DNA from: CAZUVQ01 sp964623915
GTDB taxonomy: Bacteria > Bacillota > Clostridia > UMGS1883 > UMGS1540
NCBI GenBank assembly: GCA_964623915.1
Contig: CAZUVQ010000053.1
Location: forward strand, 1-12,770
DNA: 12,770 nt
Direction: 5' to 3'
Position numbers and translations under genes: made by a program. Of this stretch, positions 1 through 6,826 are shown in pieces (positions within the stretch are counted from its first letter, which is position 1; every line of letters starts with the position of its first letter). The notes under the pieces are model-generated. The model worked only from the letters and a program-made list of their open reading frames with translations. It did no database searches and had not been told where the DNA came from.

Positions 1-1
1 C

Positions 2-21
2 AATGGTTTCGCAAAACCATT
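2..21 (-). terminator. Hairpin after the last gene, possible terminator cut by the window edge
   Basis: A perfect 8-bp inverted repeat (bases 2-9 pairing with 14-21) with a 4-base loop lies 17 bases beyond the hydrolase stop codon. On the minus strand the arms read AATGGTTT and AAACCATT. The place and shape fit the stem of an intrinsic terminator closing the operon. The T-run that should follow on the minus strand would lie left of base 1 and cannot be seen, and the stem is short and only modestly GC-rich. It could instead be a small repeat or an RNA processing site. Confidence 0.4.
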
Positions 22-38
22 TGTTCAGTAGGCATTAA

Positions 39-1082
39 TTATAATACATTAAAGCTTCTTAATACGTCCCATGAAGGGTCTGCATAAAACCTGTGCCCTT
101 CTTCACCAAAAACCAAGCGACAGTTTTCGGGTGCACCTGCTTTTTCGTAAATCTTTGACACCGTATCAAATGTTTCTTCAACGCCTTGTTTTGGGAATAT
201 AGGGTCTTTTTTGCCTGCAACTATGATAAATGGCCTCGGTGCTATTAGGCAGGATAAATCACCCATATCAAAATATTTTGCAATTTTAGGTATATAATTG
301 CATGGACAGTGGCGCATAGCAACAATGGAATCCCTATATGTACAAACACTGCAAGATGGCATTGCAATTTTTATTCTCTCATCCATACAAGCAGCATAAA
401 ACGTCGCTGTGCCGCCGCCTGAATTACCCATACAAGCTATCTTTTGCGTATCTATCTGTGGGAAATCTGATAAAACATCTATTGCCCGTGACACGTCCCA
501 CACTCTTTCTCCTAAAAGTGTTCTGCCAAGCATTGATGCTATCATAGATGCATGAAGACAAGTTGTATCTTTATTATTTCCAGAATCTAAAAGTGGGCTC
601 TTTCTTTCGCCGAAACCTCTCTGCTCTATAATGAGTGCCGCATAGCCTTCTTTTATTATCTGACGGGCAAAATCCCTGTCACCGCCATTTATGGTATTAT
701 CATCACCGGGATAAATTGGTCTGCCCATAGAAATGTGCATTCCGGTGGAATGCCCCTGCATACAGATTACTACACCGTATTTGTCCAAAGAAAGCTTTGG
801 AACCCAGAGATGGCATATCGCCCTGCAGTATCTCTCTGTGTCAAAGGTAAACCTATATTCAATAAATGTATCAAATTCCTTTTCATATTCTATTTCAATA
901 TTGGGTTCAACCTTTGTAAATTCTCCCATCCCAAGAAGGTCATAAAGCTTACTGTAAACCTTTTTTTTGTAATCTTCAAAATCATACTTGCCGTCAAAAG
1001 CAAGCTCCATAGTTAGATTATCATATTCATTGTTGTGACAATAATCCGGCGTGTAATCCTTAATAATTTTTGTCATATTCAT
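39..1082 (-). CDS. Alpha/beta-hydrolase, acetyl-xylan-esterase / dienelactone-hydrolase type
   Basis: This 347-residue protein is a probable cytoplasmic ester hydrolase; its substrate is not known. The nucleophile elbow is GNSGGG (residues 219-224, Ser221). The likely acid is Asp293 in a KKDPIF context and the likely base His330 in EEGHRF, giving a Ser-Asp-His triad in the right order. A QGHSTG stretch (109-114) probably shapes the oxyanion hole, and EQRGFGER (153-160) is typical of this esterase group. There is no signal peptide or membrane segment, so it is unlikely to attack extracellular xylan directly. Length is normal and the triad is intact. Its start overlaps the end of trmK by 23 bases. 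An AAAGGA lies 4 bases before this ATG and 10 bases before a second in-frame ATG at 1076, so the start is uncertain by two residues. The hydrolase superfamily is clear; 'acetylesterase' is inference from family resemblance. Confidence 0.85.
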   Translation of the reverse strand: MNMTKIIKDYTPDYCHNNEYDNLTMELAFDGKYDFEDYKKKVYSKLYDLLGMGEFTKVEPNIEIEYEKEFDTFIEYRFTFDTERYCRAICHLWVPKLSLDKYGVVICMQGHSTGMHISMGRPIYPGDDNTINGGDRDFARQIIKEGYAALIIEQRGFGERKSPLLDSGNNKDTTCLHASMIASMLGRTLLGERVWDVSRAIDVLSDFPQIDTQKIACMGNSGGGTATFYAACMDERIKIAMPSCSVCTYRDSIVAMRHCPCNYIPKIAKYFDMGDLSCLIAPRPFIIVAGKKDPIFPKQGVEETFDTVSKIYEKAGAPENCRLVFGEEGHRFYADPSWDVLRSFNVL

Positions 1083-1725
1083 CCAGTCCTTTCAAAAGCA
1101 TTTCATAATAATTTGTCTTTGCGCTGTTTGATTTTTTCCTCTCTCTTATAATTGTTTCCCATTTTCCCCTAAGCTTTTCCTTATATAACGGCAAAAGCGG
1201 ATCACCAAAAAGCTTTTTTCCTATAAATAAATCCATCTCACTATATTCCTGCAAACCATCTGTGGCGGAAATAATGTTATATATCTTCCCTCCCTCTTGT
1301 GCAAGCTTCTCACCTGTAACGGCAAAGCCATTTTCAAAAAGAAACCTTTTGAGTTCCTCACCCATAGTCATAGGCTGCAATATATACTTGATTCCTCTTT
1401 TTGGCGCCCTTTTTATGATATCAGCAATTGTTATGCCACCCATTCCAGCAATAATTACTGTTTCTATTTCTTTCATATCAATACTGTCAAGCCCATCAGA
1501 CTGCACAGTTTTTATTCTGTCCTCAAGGCCATGCTTACGGATGTTTTCCATGGCACGCAGAAGCGGCCCCTGATTTATATCAGAAGCCACAGCATATTTT
1601 ATTGTATTATTTTTTGCGAGGTAAATGGGTATGTAAGCGTGGTCCGTCCCCACGTCGCACAAAGCTGTGCCTTTTTCCACTGCTTCCGATATGGCAATAA
1701 GGCGCGGTGTCATTGATCTTTCCAT
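1060..1725 (-). CDS. trmK: tRNA (adenine(22)-N1)-methyltransferase TrmK
   Basis: This 221-residue SAM-dependent methyltransferase should make m1A at position 22 of tRNAs, as its Bacillus relative (YqfN/TrmK) does. The N-terminal Rossmann-like domain carries the SAM-binding motif DVGTDHAY (residues 24-31) and an AGMGG loop (93-97). YILQPM (114-119) is the family's conserved stretch after the core. The C-terminal part (about 165-221) is charged and helical. Family members are usually about 220-240 residues, so it looks complete. It begins 3 bases after the rpoD stop, and rpoD followed by trmK is a widespread Firmicute arrangement. No strong ribosome binding site precedes the ATG, so coupling to rpoD translation is likely. 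An in-frame ATG at 1713 is an alternative start, but the longer form lines up better with the usual N-terminus. Confidence 0.95.
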   Translation of the reverse strand: MERSMTPRLIAISEAVEKGTALCDVGTDHAYIPIYLAKNNTIKYAVASDINQGPLLRAMENIRKHGLEDRIKTVQSDGLDSIDMKEIETVIIAGMGGITIADIIKRAPKRGIKYILQPMTMGEELKRFLFENGFAVTGEKLAQEGGKIYNIISATDGLQEYSEMDLFIGKKLFGDPLLPLYKEKLRGKWETIIRERKKSNSAKTNYYEMLLKGLDEYDKNY

Positions 1726-1728
1726 ATT

Positions 1729-2805
1729 TTATTCAAGGAAATCCTTCAGTTTTTTGCTTCTGCTTGGATGACGGAGTTTACGCAGAGCTTTAGCCTCAAT
1801 CTGTCTGATACGTTCTCTTGTAACATTGAAAACGCGACCGACCTCCTCAAGGGTACGCGGTCTGCCATCATCAAGGCCGAACCTTAGACGCAGAACCTTT
1901 TCCTCTCTTGAGGTTAAGGTATCAAGAACACCCATAAGCTGTTCCTTTAAGAGCATAAACGAGGCAAGCTCACTTGGAGCCGGAGCATCGTCATCCGGAA
2001 TAAAATCACCCAAATGACTGTCTTCTTCCTCGCCTATCGGTGTTTCAAGTGATACTGGTTCCTGTGCAATTTTCATAATTTCACGAACTTTTTCGACGGA
2101 CATATTCATTTCACTTGCAACTTCCTCAGGATGGGGGTCACGCCCAAGCTCCTGTAAAAGCTGCCTTGAAACACGAATAAGCTTATTTATTGTTTCAACC
2201 ATATGAACAGGAATACGTATTGTTCTTGCCTGGTCAGCAATAGCACGGGTAATGGCCTGCCTTATCCACCATGTTGCATATGTGCTGAATTTATAGCCTT
2301 TTACATAATCGAACTTTTCAACAGCCTTAATAAGACCTAAGTTGCCTTCCTGAATAAGGTCAAGAAAAAGCATACCACGACCCACGTATCTTTTTGCAAT
2401 ACTTACAACAAGGCGAAGGTTAGCTTCAGTAAGACGTCTTTTTGCAGCCTCGTCTCCCTCACCCATCTTCTTTGCAAGGTCTACTTCCTCTTCCCCTGAC
2501 AAAAGTGAAACCTTTCCGATTTCCTTTAGGTACATTCTTACATGGTCATCAACATTTATACCCTCCGGAACCGAAATATCTATTTCCTCTTCATTTGTTG
2601 CAATTTCCTTTAAATCTTCATCAATATCGCCTGTAACCTCAATACCGAGTTGTTCTATACTTTCGTATACCTTCTCGATTTGTTCGGGATCTAATTCAAG
2701 ATCTTCAAGCGCAGAACCAATTTCTTTATATGTGAGCACACCTTTTTTCTTGCCTGTTTCAATAAGCTCTTTTACAATTGTTTTCTTGTTAGCTACATCA
2801 GCCAT
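1729..2805 (-). CDS. rpoD: Primary RNA polymerase sigma factor (sigma-70/sigma-A)
   Basis: This 358-residue protein is the housekeeping sigma factor that directs RNA polymerase to -35/-10 promoters. Domains in order are a short region 1.1 (about 5-75), acidic linker, region 1.2 starting at DDHVRMYLKEIG (86-97), region 2 with YKFSTYATWWIRQAI (171-185) that melts the -10 element, region 3 (about 200-255), and region 4 with the helix-turn-helix TLEEVGRVFNVTRERIRQIE (318-337) that reads the -35 element. The length matches short Firmicute sigma-A proteins, which lack the large non-conserved insert of proteobacterial sigma-70. It starts 19 bases after dnaG with an excellent AGGAGG (2815-2820) 9 bases before the ATG. 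Pairing with dnaG is the conserved macromolecular-synthesis arrangement. No key residue is visibly missing. Confidence 0.98.
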   Translation of the reverse strand: MADVANKKTIVKELIETGKKKGVLTYKEIGSALEDLELDPEQIEKVYESIEQLGIEVTGDIDEDLKEIATNEEEIDISVPEGINVDDHVRMYLKEIGKVSLLSGEEEVDLAKKMGEGDEAAKRRLTEANLRLVVSIAKRYVGRGMLFLDLIQEGNLGLIKAVEKFDYVKGYKFSTYATWWIRQAITRAIADQARTIRIPVHMVETINKLIRVSRQLLQELGRDPHPEEVASEMNMSVEKVREIMKIAQEPVSLETPIGEEEDSHLGDFIPDDDAPAPSELASFMLLKEQLMGVLDTLTSREEKVLRLRFGLDDGRPRTLEEVGRVFNVTRERIRQIEAKALRKLRHPSRSKKLKDFLE

Positions 2806-2814
2806 AATTAGCTC

Positions 2815-2820
2815 CCTCCT
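2815..2820 (-). promoter_or_regulatory. Strong ribosome binding site of rpoD
   Basis: A perfect AGGAGG stands 9 bases before the rpoD ATG, in the 19-base gap after dnaG. By contrast dnaG has only AAAGGA, so rpoD may be translated much more strongly from the shared transcript. That would fit a need for more sigma factor than primase. Confidence 0.8.
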
Positions 2821-2824
2821 CTCT

Positions 2825-4567
2825 TTATCGTTTATTCTTTTCCATTATAAGACGGTTTAATGTTACCGTATCTTTTTCCTTCATTGCTTTATTAATTAAA
2901 TAGTTGTACTTTTCTTCCGAAATAACCCTTATTAGCTCTTCAGCTGCTTTTTGGTTATCCTCAAAATTCAAGGGCATTCCGAGTGCCGCAGCTGCTTGTG
3001 CTGCATCTTCATCGGAAAAATCAGATATCATAACCGATGGGTCAGCTGACGGATTCTCTGAGTATTTTTCAACAATAGTACGATGGATTTCTTCAGTGAA
3101 AAAATCACCCACTACCATGTCTTTATATTTTAAAAACATTGCTTTATCCCTGCATAAAAGTGAAATAAGGTTTCTTTCTGCAACAATTAGTTTTGCCGTT
3201 TTATCTTTATTATAAGAAATTTTCACTTTTTTTATTGATTCACGAATAGCTTCACGCTGGGTTTTTTTTGCGTTACTCCTTGCACCACGACCCGTTTCCT
3301 TCTCTATTGCAATTGATTTTACACCTGTTTTTTCAGAGATTTGCTTTGTTAAAACATCACGTTCAACACTATTTGCCACGCCTGCAAGAACTTTTGCCGC
3401 TTCGTTAACATAATCTATAACCTGACCCTGATTACTTAAATCATACATCTTCTCAAGCATCATGAGCTTATACGCCCCAACAGTCAAAGCTTCGCGGCAC
3501 AAATCCTCAAAAGCTTTTCCACCGTTCTTTTTTACAAATTCATCAGGATCCTTCCCGTCCGGGAGATTTAATATTTTTATTTTTACGTTTATTCCTTCAA
3601 AAACTTCAATGGCACGCTGTGTTGCCTTGATACCGGCATCATCTGTATCGTAGCATAATATAACGGTTCCGGCAAACCTTGAGATAAGCCTTGCCTGTTC
3701 ATTTGTTAGGGCAGTACCCAAAGAAGCAATCGAGTTCTTTATGCCGCTTTGATACAGCGAAATTACATCCATATATCCTTCCATCAGTATTAGCTCACCG
3801 TTTGCAAAGTTTTTTGCAAAATTTAAGCTGTACAGATTATGTCTTTTGTTAAACACCGGTGTATCTGAAGTATTTAAGTATTTGGCACCATCGCCCTCAA
3901 GCAATCTACCGCCAAAACCCAAAATGTTGCCTCTTGTATCGATAATAGGGAACATCAGCCTGTTACGAAAACGATCATAAACCTTGCCGTTTTGTGATTT
4001 TCCTGATATACCACCAACAACAAGCTCGTCACGGTGAAATCCTTTGCTCACAAGATAATCAGTGAGCCTTGCAAAGCTGTCAGGAGCATATCCAATGCCA
4101 TAGGTGATTACAGTTTTATCGTAAAGCTTACGGCCTTCAATATAATTTTGAGCCTTTTCACCTTCGGGCGAAAGAAGGCATTGCCTGAAAAACTTTGCCG
4201 CCAGGCGGTTCATATCATAAATTCTTTGCTTTTGTTCATGGCGCTGCTTGTCAATCTCAGAAATGCCCGTTTCGGGAATAGTTATATTTACCCGCTCCGC
4301 CAAAAATTTCAAAGCCTCAACATAATCAAGATTTTCAATTTGCTTGATAAAGCCTATAACATTTCCCCCAGCCCCACAGCCAAAGCAATAGTAAAGCTGT
4401 CTGTCAGGTGAAACATGAAAGGAGGGAGTTTTTTCCTTATGAAAAGGGCATAAGCCAATCATAGAACTGCCGCTTCTTTTCAAAGCAGTATATCTGCTTA
4501 TTACATCGGCTATATCGCTTGATGCGATAATATCCGAGACCAGCTGCTCCGGTATCCTTTCTGCCAT
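2825..4567 (-). CDS. dnaG: DNA primase DnaG
   Basis: This 580-residue primase makes RNA primers for DNA replication and acts with the replicative helicase. The N-terminal CHC2 zinc-binding domain has ligands Cys40, His43, Cys61 and Cys64 (CPFH, then CFGC). The central catalytic core carries the Toprim motifs EGYMDV (263-268) and DTDDAG (307-312), whose acidic residues bind metal. The C-terminal part, roughly 450-580, corresponds to the helicase-interacting domain and is much less conserved. I chose the ATG at 4567, giving MAERIPE, because AAAGGA (4577-4582) is 9 bases upstream. An in-frame ATG at 4576 directly abuts that site with no spacing. The gene follows a 179-base gap after dgt and leads into rpoD. 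Length is usual for Firmicute primases (about 590-600). Confidence 0.97.
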   Translation of the reverse strand: MAERIPEQLVSDIIASSDIADVISRYTALKRSGSSMIGLCPFHKEKTPSFHVSPDRQLYYCFGCGAGGNVIGFIKQIENLDYVEALKFLAERVNITIPETGISEIDKQRHEQKQRIYDMNRLAAKFFRQCLLSPEGEKAQNYIEGRKLYDKTVITYGIGYAPDSFARLTDYLVSKGFHRDELVVGGISGKSQNGKVYDRFRNRLMFPIIDTRGNILGFGGRLLEGDGAKYLNTSDTPVFNKRHNLYSLNFAKNFANGELILMEGYMDVISLYQSGIKNSIASLGTALTNEQARLISRFAGTVILCYDTDDAGIKATQRAIEVFEGINVKIKILNLPDGKDPDEFVKKNGGKAFEDLCREALTVGAYKLMMLEKMYDLSNQGQVIDYVNEAAKVLAGVANSVERDVLTKQISEKTGVKSIAIEKETGRGARSNAKKTQREAIRESIKKVKISYNKDKTAKLIVAERNLISLLCRDKAMFLKYKDMVVGDFFTEEIHRTIVEKYSENPSADPSVMISDFSDEDAAQAAAALGMPLNFEDNQKAAEELIRVISEEKYNYLINKAMKEKDTVTLNRLIMEKNKR

Positions 4568-4576
4568 TTTTTTCAT

Positions 4577-4582
4577 TCCTTT
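4577..4582 (-). promoter_or_regulatory. Ribosome binding site that decides the dnaG start
   Basis: AAAGGA is followed directly by ATGAAAAAAATG. The first ATG (4576) has zero spacing, whereas the second (4567) has 9 bases, so initiation should be at 4567. The longer reading would add three residues (MKK). Confidence 0.65.
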
Positions 4583-4634
4583 GCACTGTTTATTATTATT
4601 TGTAAACTATGAGAAAAATCTTATTTATGCTTTT

Positions 4635-4640
4635 ATTATA
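4635..4640 (-). promoter_or_regulatory. Isolated TATAAT, weak candidate -10 element ahead of dnaG
   Basis: A perfect TATAAT on the minus strand lies 67 bases before the dnaG ATG at 4567. The hexamer 17 bases upstream is AGAAAT, a poor match to TTGACA, and no exact extended TGn motif precedes it. In such AT-rich DNA this may be chance. Confidence 0.2.
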
Positions 4641-4650
4641 TATCATTTTA

Positions 4651-4677
4651 TTTCGACATTTCTCTTACATTTCCTTC
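4651..4677 (-). promoter_or_regulatory. Candidate sigma-H promoter of the dnaG-rpoD unit
   Basis: On the minus strand GAAGGAAAT (4669-4677) fits all constrained positions of the sigma-H -35 consensus RnAGGAWWW. After an 11-base spacer GTCGAAA (4651-4657) matches RnnGAAT at all but the last position. The 11-base spacing is the known one. The expected transcript start would be about 75 bases before the dnaG ATG. In Bacillus subtilis the sigA operon has a sigma-H promoter active at the start of sporulation, though it lies elsewhere in that operon. The match is seen in the sequence; function is inferred. Confidence 0.4.
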
Positions 4678-4710
4678 TTTTTCAATAAAGTTTTTGGCAG
4701 ACAGATACGT

Positions 4711-4721
4711 GTACATTGTAC
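4711..4721. repeat. Short palindrome in the dgt-dnaG gap
   Basis: GTACATTGTAC is a perfect inverted repeat with 5-base arms around one central base, 26 bases past the dgt stop. It is too small to be a terminator and no T-run follows. The TACA-TGTA half-sites recall operators of small winged-helix repressors, but those usually have two central bases. Chance occurrence is quite possible. Confidence 0.2.
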
Positions 4722-4746
4722 CCTCATTTATAATAAATATGCAAAA

Positions 4747-5754
4747 TCAGTATCTATTCCAATTCTTAGGCATAAAGAGTTCAGTATAAATATGTACTGC
4801 ATATCTGTCGGTCATACTTGCTATATAATCTACAATTTGTTTTTCAATTGTAAAATCATCGCCTTTTGCTTCACAAAAAACTTCTATTTCATCGGGATGA
4901 CTTTTGAAGTATCTGTAAAGCTCTTTTACCACGTTTTCAGCCTTTCCTTCTTCAAGCTTTGCCTGTGAGCCGCTGTTGTACACATTAGCAAAGAGATATT
5001 CATGCAGTATTTCCATTGCTCCAAACACATTATTACTCATCACTATATCTTCTTTTTCTGTGCTCTCATTTATTATATCTCTTATAAGCGTATCAATTCT
5101 CTCTGAATGGCTGTTTCCAATAATTGATGTGGCTTCCTCGGGGATATCGCTCTCTAAAATAACTCCCCCACGCAGCGCATCATCAATATCATGGTTTATA
5201 TATGCTATTCTATCCGCATACTTGATTATTCTGCCTTCAAGTGTATAAGCTTCTCTTTTATCCCATGTATGGCAAAGGATGCCATCACATACTTCTTCAG
5301 TTAAATTAAGACCTTTGCCGCCCTCTAATAGCCGGACAACACGAATGCTTTGCTCATTATGATTAAATCCGGAAGGACAAACTTCCCGAAGTGCCCTTTC
5401 TCCTGCATGCCCAAACGGCGTATGCCCCAAGTCATGCCCAAGCGCAATCGCCTCGGTCAAATCCTCATTCAAGCGAAGCGCTCTTGCAATTGTTCTTGCA
5501 ATCTGAGCTACCTCAAGCGTATGAGTGAGCCTTGTTCTGTAATGATCGCCCTCAGGGGCTATGAAAACCTGTGTTTTATGCTTTAGCCTTCTGAACGCTT
5601 TTGAATGAATTATTCTGTCTCTGTCACGCTGAAAATCCGTTCTTATATCACAAGGCTCAGTATTGCCTGACCTCCCACGGGTATTTGACGAAAGACAGGC
5701 ATATTTTGATAAAAACTGTTTTTCATATTCTTGTGTACGTTGACAAATATTCAT
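4747..5754 (-). CDS. dgt: Deoxyguanosinetriphosphate triphosphohydrolase-like HD protein
   Basis: This 335-residue HD-superfamily phosphohydrolase probably cleaves dNTPs to the deoxynucleoside and tripolyphosphate, controlling dNTP pools. The metal-binding set is visible: His78 in LTHTLEV, His107-Asp108 in GHDLGH and Asp181 in KYADRIAYINHD. GHTPFGHAGE (110-119) is the family hallmark. The N-terminal RDRDRIIHSKAFRRLKHKTQ (43-62) is also strongly conserved in the group. The length matches the short dGTPase-like family rather than the roughly 500-residue enterobacterial Dgt, so specificity for dGTP is not assured. It begins 8 bases after ispA with a perfect AGGAGG that shares bases with the ispA stop. 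A dgt gene just before dnaG-rpoD is common in Clostridia. Confidence 0.93.
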   Translation of the reverse strand: MNICQRTQEYEKQFLSKYACLSSNTRGRSGNTEPCDIRTDFQRDRDRIIHSKAFRRLKHKTQVFIAPEGDHYRTRLTHTLEVAQIARTIARALRLNEDLTEAIALGHDLGHTPFGHAGERALREVCPSGFNHNEQSIRVVRLLEGGKGLNLTEEVCDGILCHTWDKREAYTLEGRIIKYADRIAYINHDIDDALRGGVILESDIPEEATSIIGNSHSERIDTLIRDIINESTEKEDIVMSNNVFGAMEILHEYLFANVYNSGSQAKLEEGKAENVVKELYRYFKSHPDEIEVFCEAKGDDFTIEKQIVDYIASMTDRYAVHIYTELFMPKNWNRY

Positions 5755-5758
5755 ATTA

Positions 5759-5765
5759 CCTCCTA
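5759..5765 (-). promoter_or_regulatory. Ribosome binding site of dgt merged with the ispA stop codon
   Basis: The ispA stop TAG (5763-5765) supplies the first two bases of a perfect AGGAGG (5759-5764), and the dgt ATG follows 4 bases later. A ribosome ending ispA would sit on the dgt initiation site, which favours coupled translation. The same TAGGAGG design occurs between uppS and cdsA. Confidence 0.8.
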
Positions 5766-6614
5766 TTTTTCACGCAAAATAAGATAATCCGCCAACAGGC
5801 GCAGCTGCTCGCCGTTTTTCTTTGTAAATTCTATACTGTTTTTGGCTTCATCAGTGTAGCCATTGACCATAAGCTGTGCCTTTTCAACACTCACAAAAGA
5901 TAAGGCTGTAATTTTTTCATTTTTCTTATCACTGCATGATTTTCCAAGGGTTTCCTCATTTGCTGTTACGTCAAGTATATCATCTCTTATTTGAAACGCA
6001 ATGCCGAGTGACTTTGCGTATGTATCAAATTCATTGCCGTTACCTCCAGCTGCAAGCGCACCAAGCCCAAGTGCCGCAGACAAAAGCTCGGATGTTTTCT
6101 TTTCATACATCAAAAGAAGGTCATCAAACGTCTTTGTCCCTTTCATATCGAGAACCTGACCATAAACCATTCCCATTCCGCCGCATTTTGATGCAAGCCG
6201 TCTAACCGCCTTGACCTTGATTTCATTAGAAAATGGTGCTTCCGAAATAACTAAAAATGCTTCCGTTAAAAGTGCATCTCCTGCCAAAAGTGCTGTGGCT
6301 TCGCCATAAACTTTATGATTTGTGGGTATCCCCCGACGAAGGTCATCATTATCCATTGAAGGCAAATCATCATGTATTAAGGAATAAGTATGAATCATTT
6401 CAATAGCAGCTGCAAAGGGAAGCGCATCCTCGCCTTTTCCGCCTAAGGCTTCGCAGGCAAGCATACATAATAATGGCCTTAACCTTTTCCCACCAGCAGT
6501 TAAGCTATATTCCATGGCACGGTATATTTCCGTACCCCGATTTTTAAATATAACGTTTATATATTCATCGGCTGTTGCTTTTTTTTCTTTAATGTATTGA
6601 AAATTATTGTTCAT
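5763..6614 (-). CDS. ispA: Farnesyl diphosphate synthase (polyprenyl synthetase)
   Basis: This 283-residue soluble prenyltransferase condenses dimethylallyl and isopentenyl diphosphates into geranyl and then farnesyl diphosphate, the primer that UppS extends. GGKRLRP (41-47) binds isopentenyl diphosphate. The first aspartate-rich motif is DDLPSMD (82-88), with the two-residue insert typical of bacterial type II enzymes. The second is DDILD (211-215). The stretch HTYSLIHDD (75-83) closely resembles the region before the first motif in E. coli IspA, which supports a C15 product, though chain length is inferred. Its start overlaps the last 11 bases of xseB and has GGGGAG 7 bases ahead. The xseA-xseB-ispA order is conserved in Firmicutes; the dxs gene often found next is absent. 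Confidence 0.95.
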   Translation of the reverse strand: MNNNFQYIKEKKATADEYINVIFKNRGTEIYRAMEYSLTAGGKRLRPLLCMLACEALGGKGEDALPFAAAIEMIHTYSLIHDDLPSMDNDDLRRGIPTNHKVYGEATALLAGDALLTEAFLVISEAPFSNEIKVKAVRRLASKCGGMGMVYGQVLDMKGTKTFDDLLLMYEKKTSELLSAALGLGALAAGGNGNEFDTYAKSLGIAFQIRDDILDVTANEETLGKSCSDKKNEKITALSFVSVEKAQLMVNGYTDEAKNSIEFTKKNGEQLRLLADYLILREK

Positions 6615-6825
6615 CTAAATTCTCCCCGAAAGGTACTTCTTCTCCGTTTTGTAAAACACGCGTCACCTTTTGTTTTGCTTTTGTAAGCTCTTCACGGCAT
6701 GCACGAACTATTACCATGCCACGCTCAAATTCTTCTATGGAATCATTTAAGGTGAGCTTTCCCTCCTCGAGTTTTTTAACAACATTCTCAAGCTCTTCCA
6801 TTGAATTTTCAAAACTTTTACCCAT
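6604..6825 (-). CDS. xseB: Exonuclease VII small subunit
   Basis: This 73-residue protein is the small subunit of exonuclease VII, which degrades single-stranded DNA from both ends. SFENSMEELENVVKKLEEG (4-22) followed by LTLNDSIEEFERGM (24-37) is the classic two-helix hairpin of the family, and the usual length is 60-80 residues. The helices are heptad-like and rich in Glu and Lys, fitting packing against the coiled-coil arm of XseA. It starts one base after the xseA stop, with AAAGGAG (6831-6837) placed inside the last xseA codons, and it overlaps ispA by 11 bases. This fits coupled translation and stoichiometric assembly with XseA. Confidence 0.95.
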   Translation of the reverse strand: MGKSFENSMEELENVVKKLEEGKLTLNDSIEEFERGMVIVRACREELTKAKQKVTRVLQNGEEVPFGENLDEQ

Positions 6826-6826
6826 G

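Noticed and set aside
961..968. Run of eight A on the coding strand in the hydrolase gene, containing A-AAA-AAG in frame as in dnaX frameshift sites (similar A8 runs occur in dnaG near 3262 and ispA near 6572)
   Set aside because: No adjacent upstream AGGAGG-like stimulator or downstream stem was evident. Lysine-rich stretches in AT-rich genes produce such runs often, and each protein reads through intact.
1297..1716. Plus-strand open frame of 139 codons opposite trmK
   Set aside because: It is antisense to a gene with clear SAM-binding motifs, and its own product resembles no family I know.
4665..4670. Start-stop ATGTAA next to GAAGGAA in the dnaG leader, possible minimal upstream open frame
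   Set aside because: The ribosome site abuts the ATG with almost no spacing, and the bases are better explained as part of the sigma-H-like -35 element.
4609..4968. Plus-strand open frame of 119 codons covering the dgt-dnaG gap and the dgt 3' end
   Set aside because: No ribosome binding site precedes its ATG. About two thirds of it is antisense to dgt, and the hydrophobic composition follows from AT-rich DNA.
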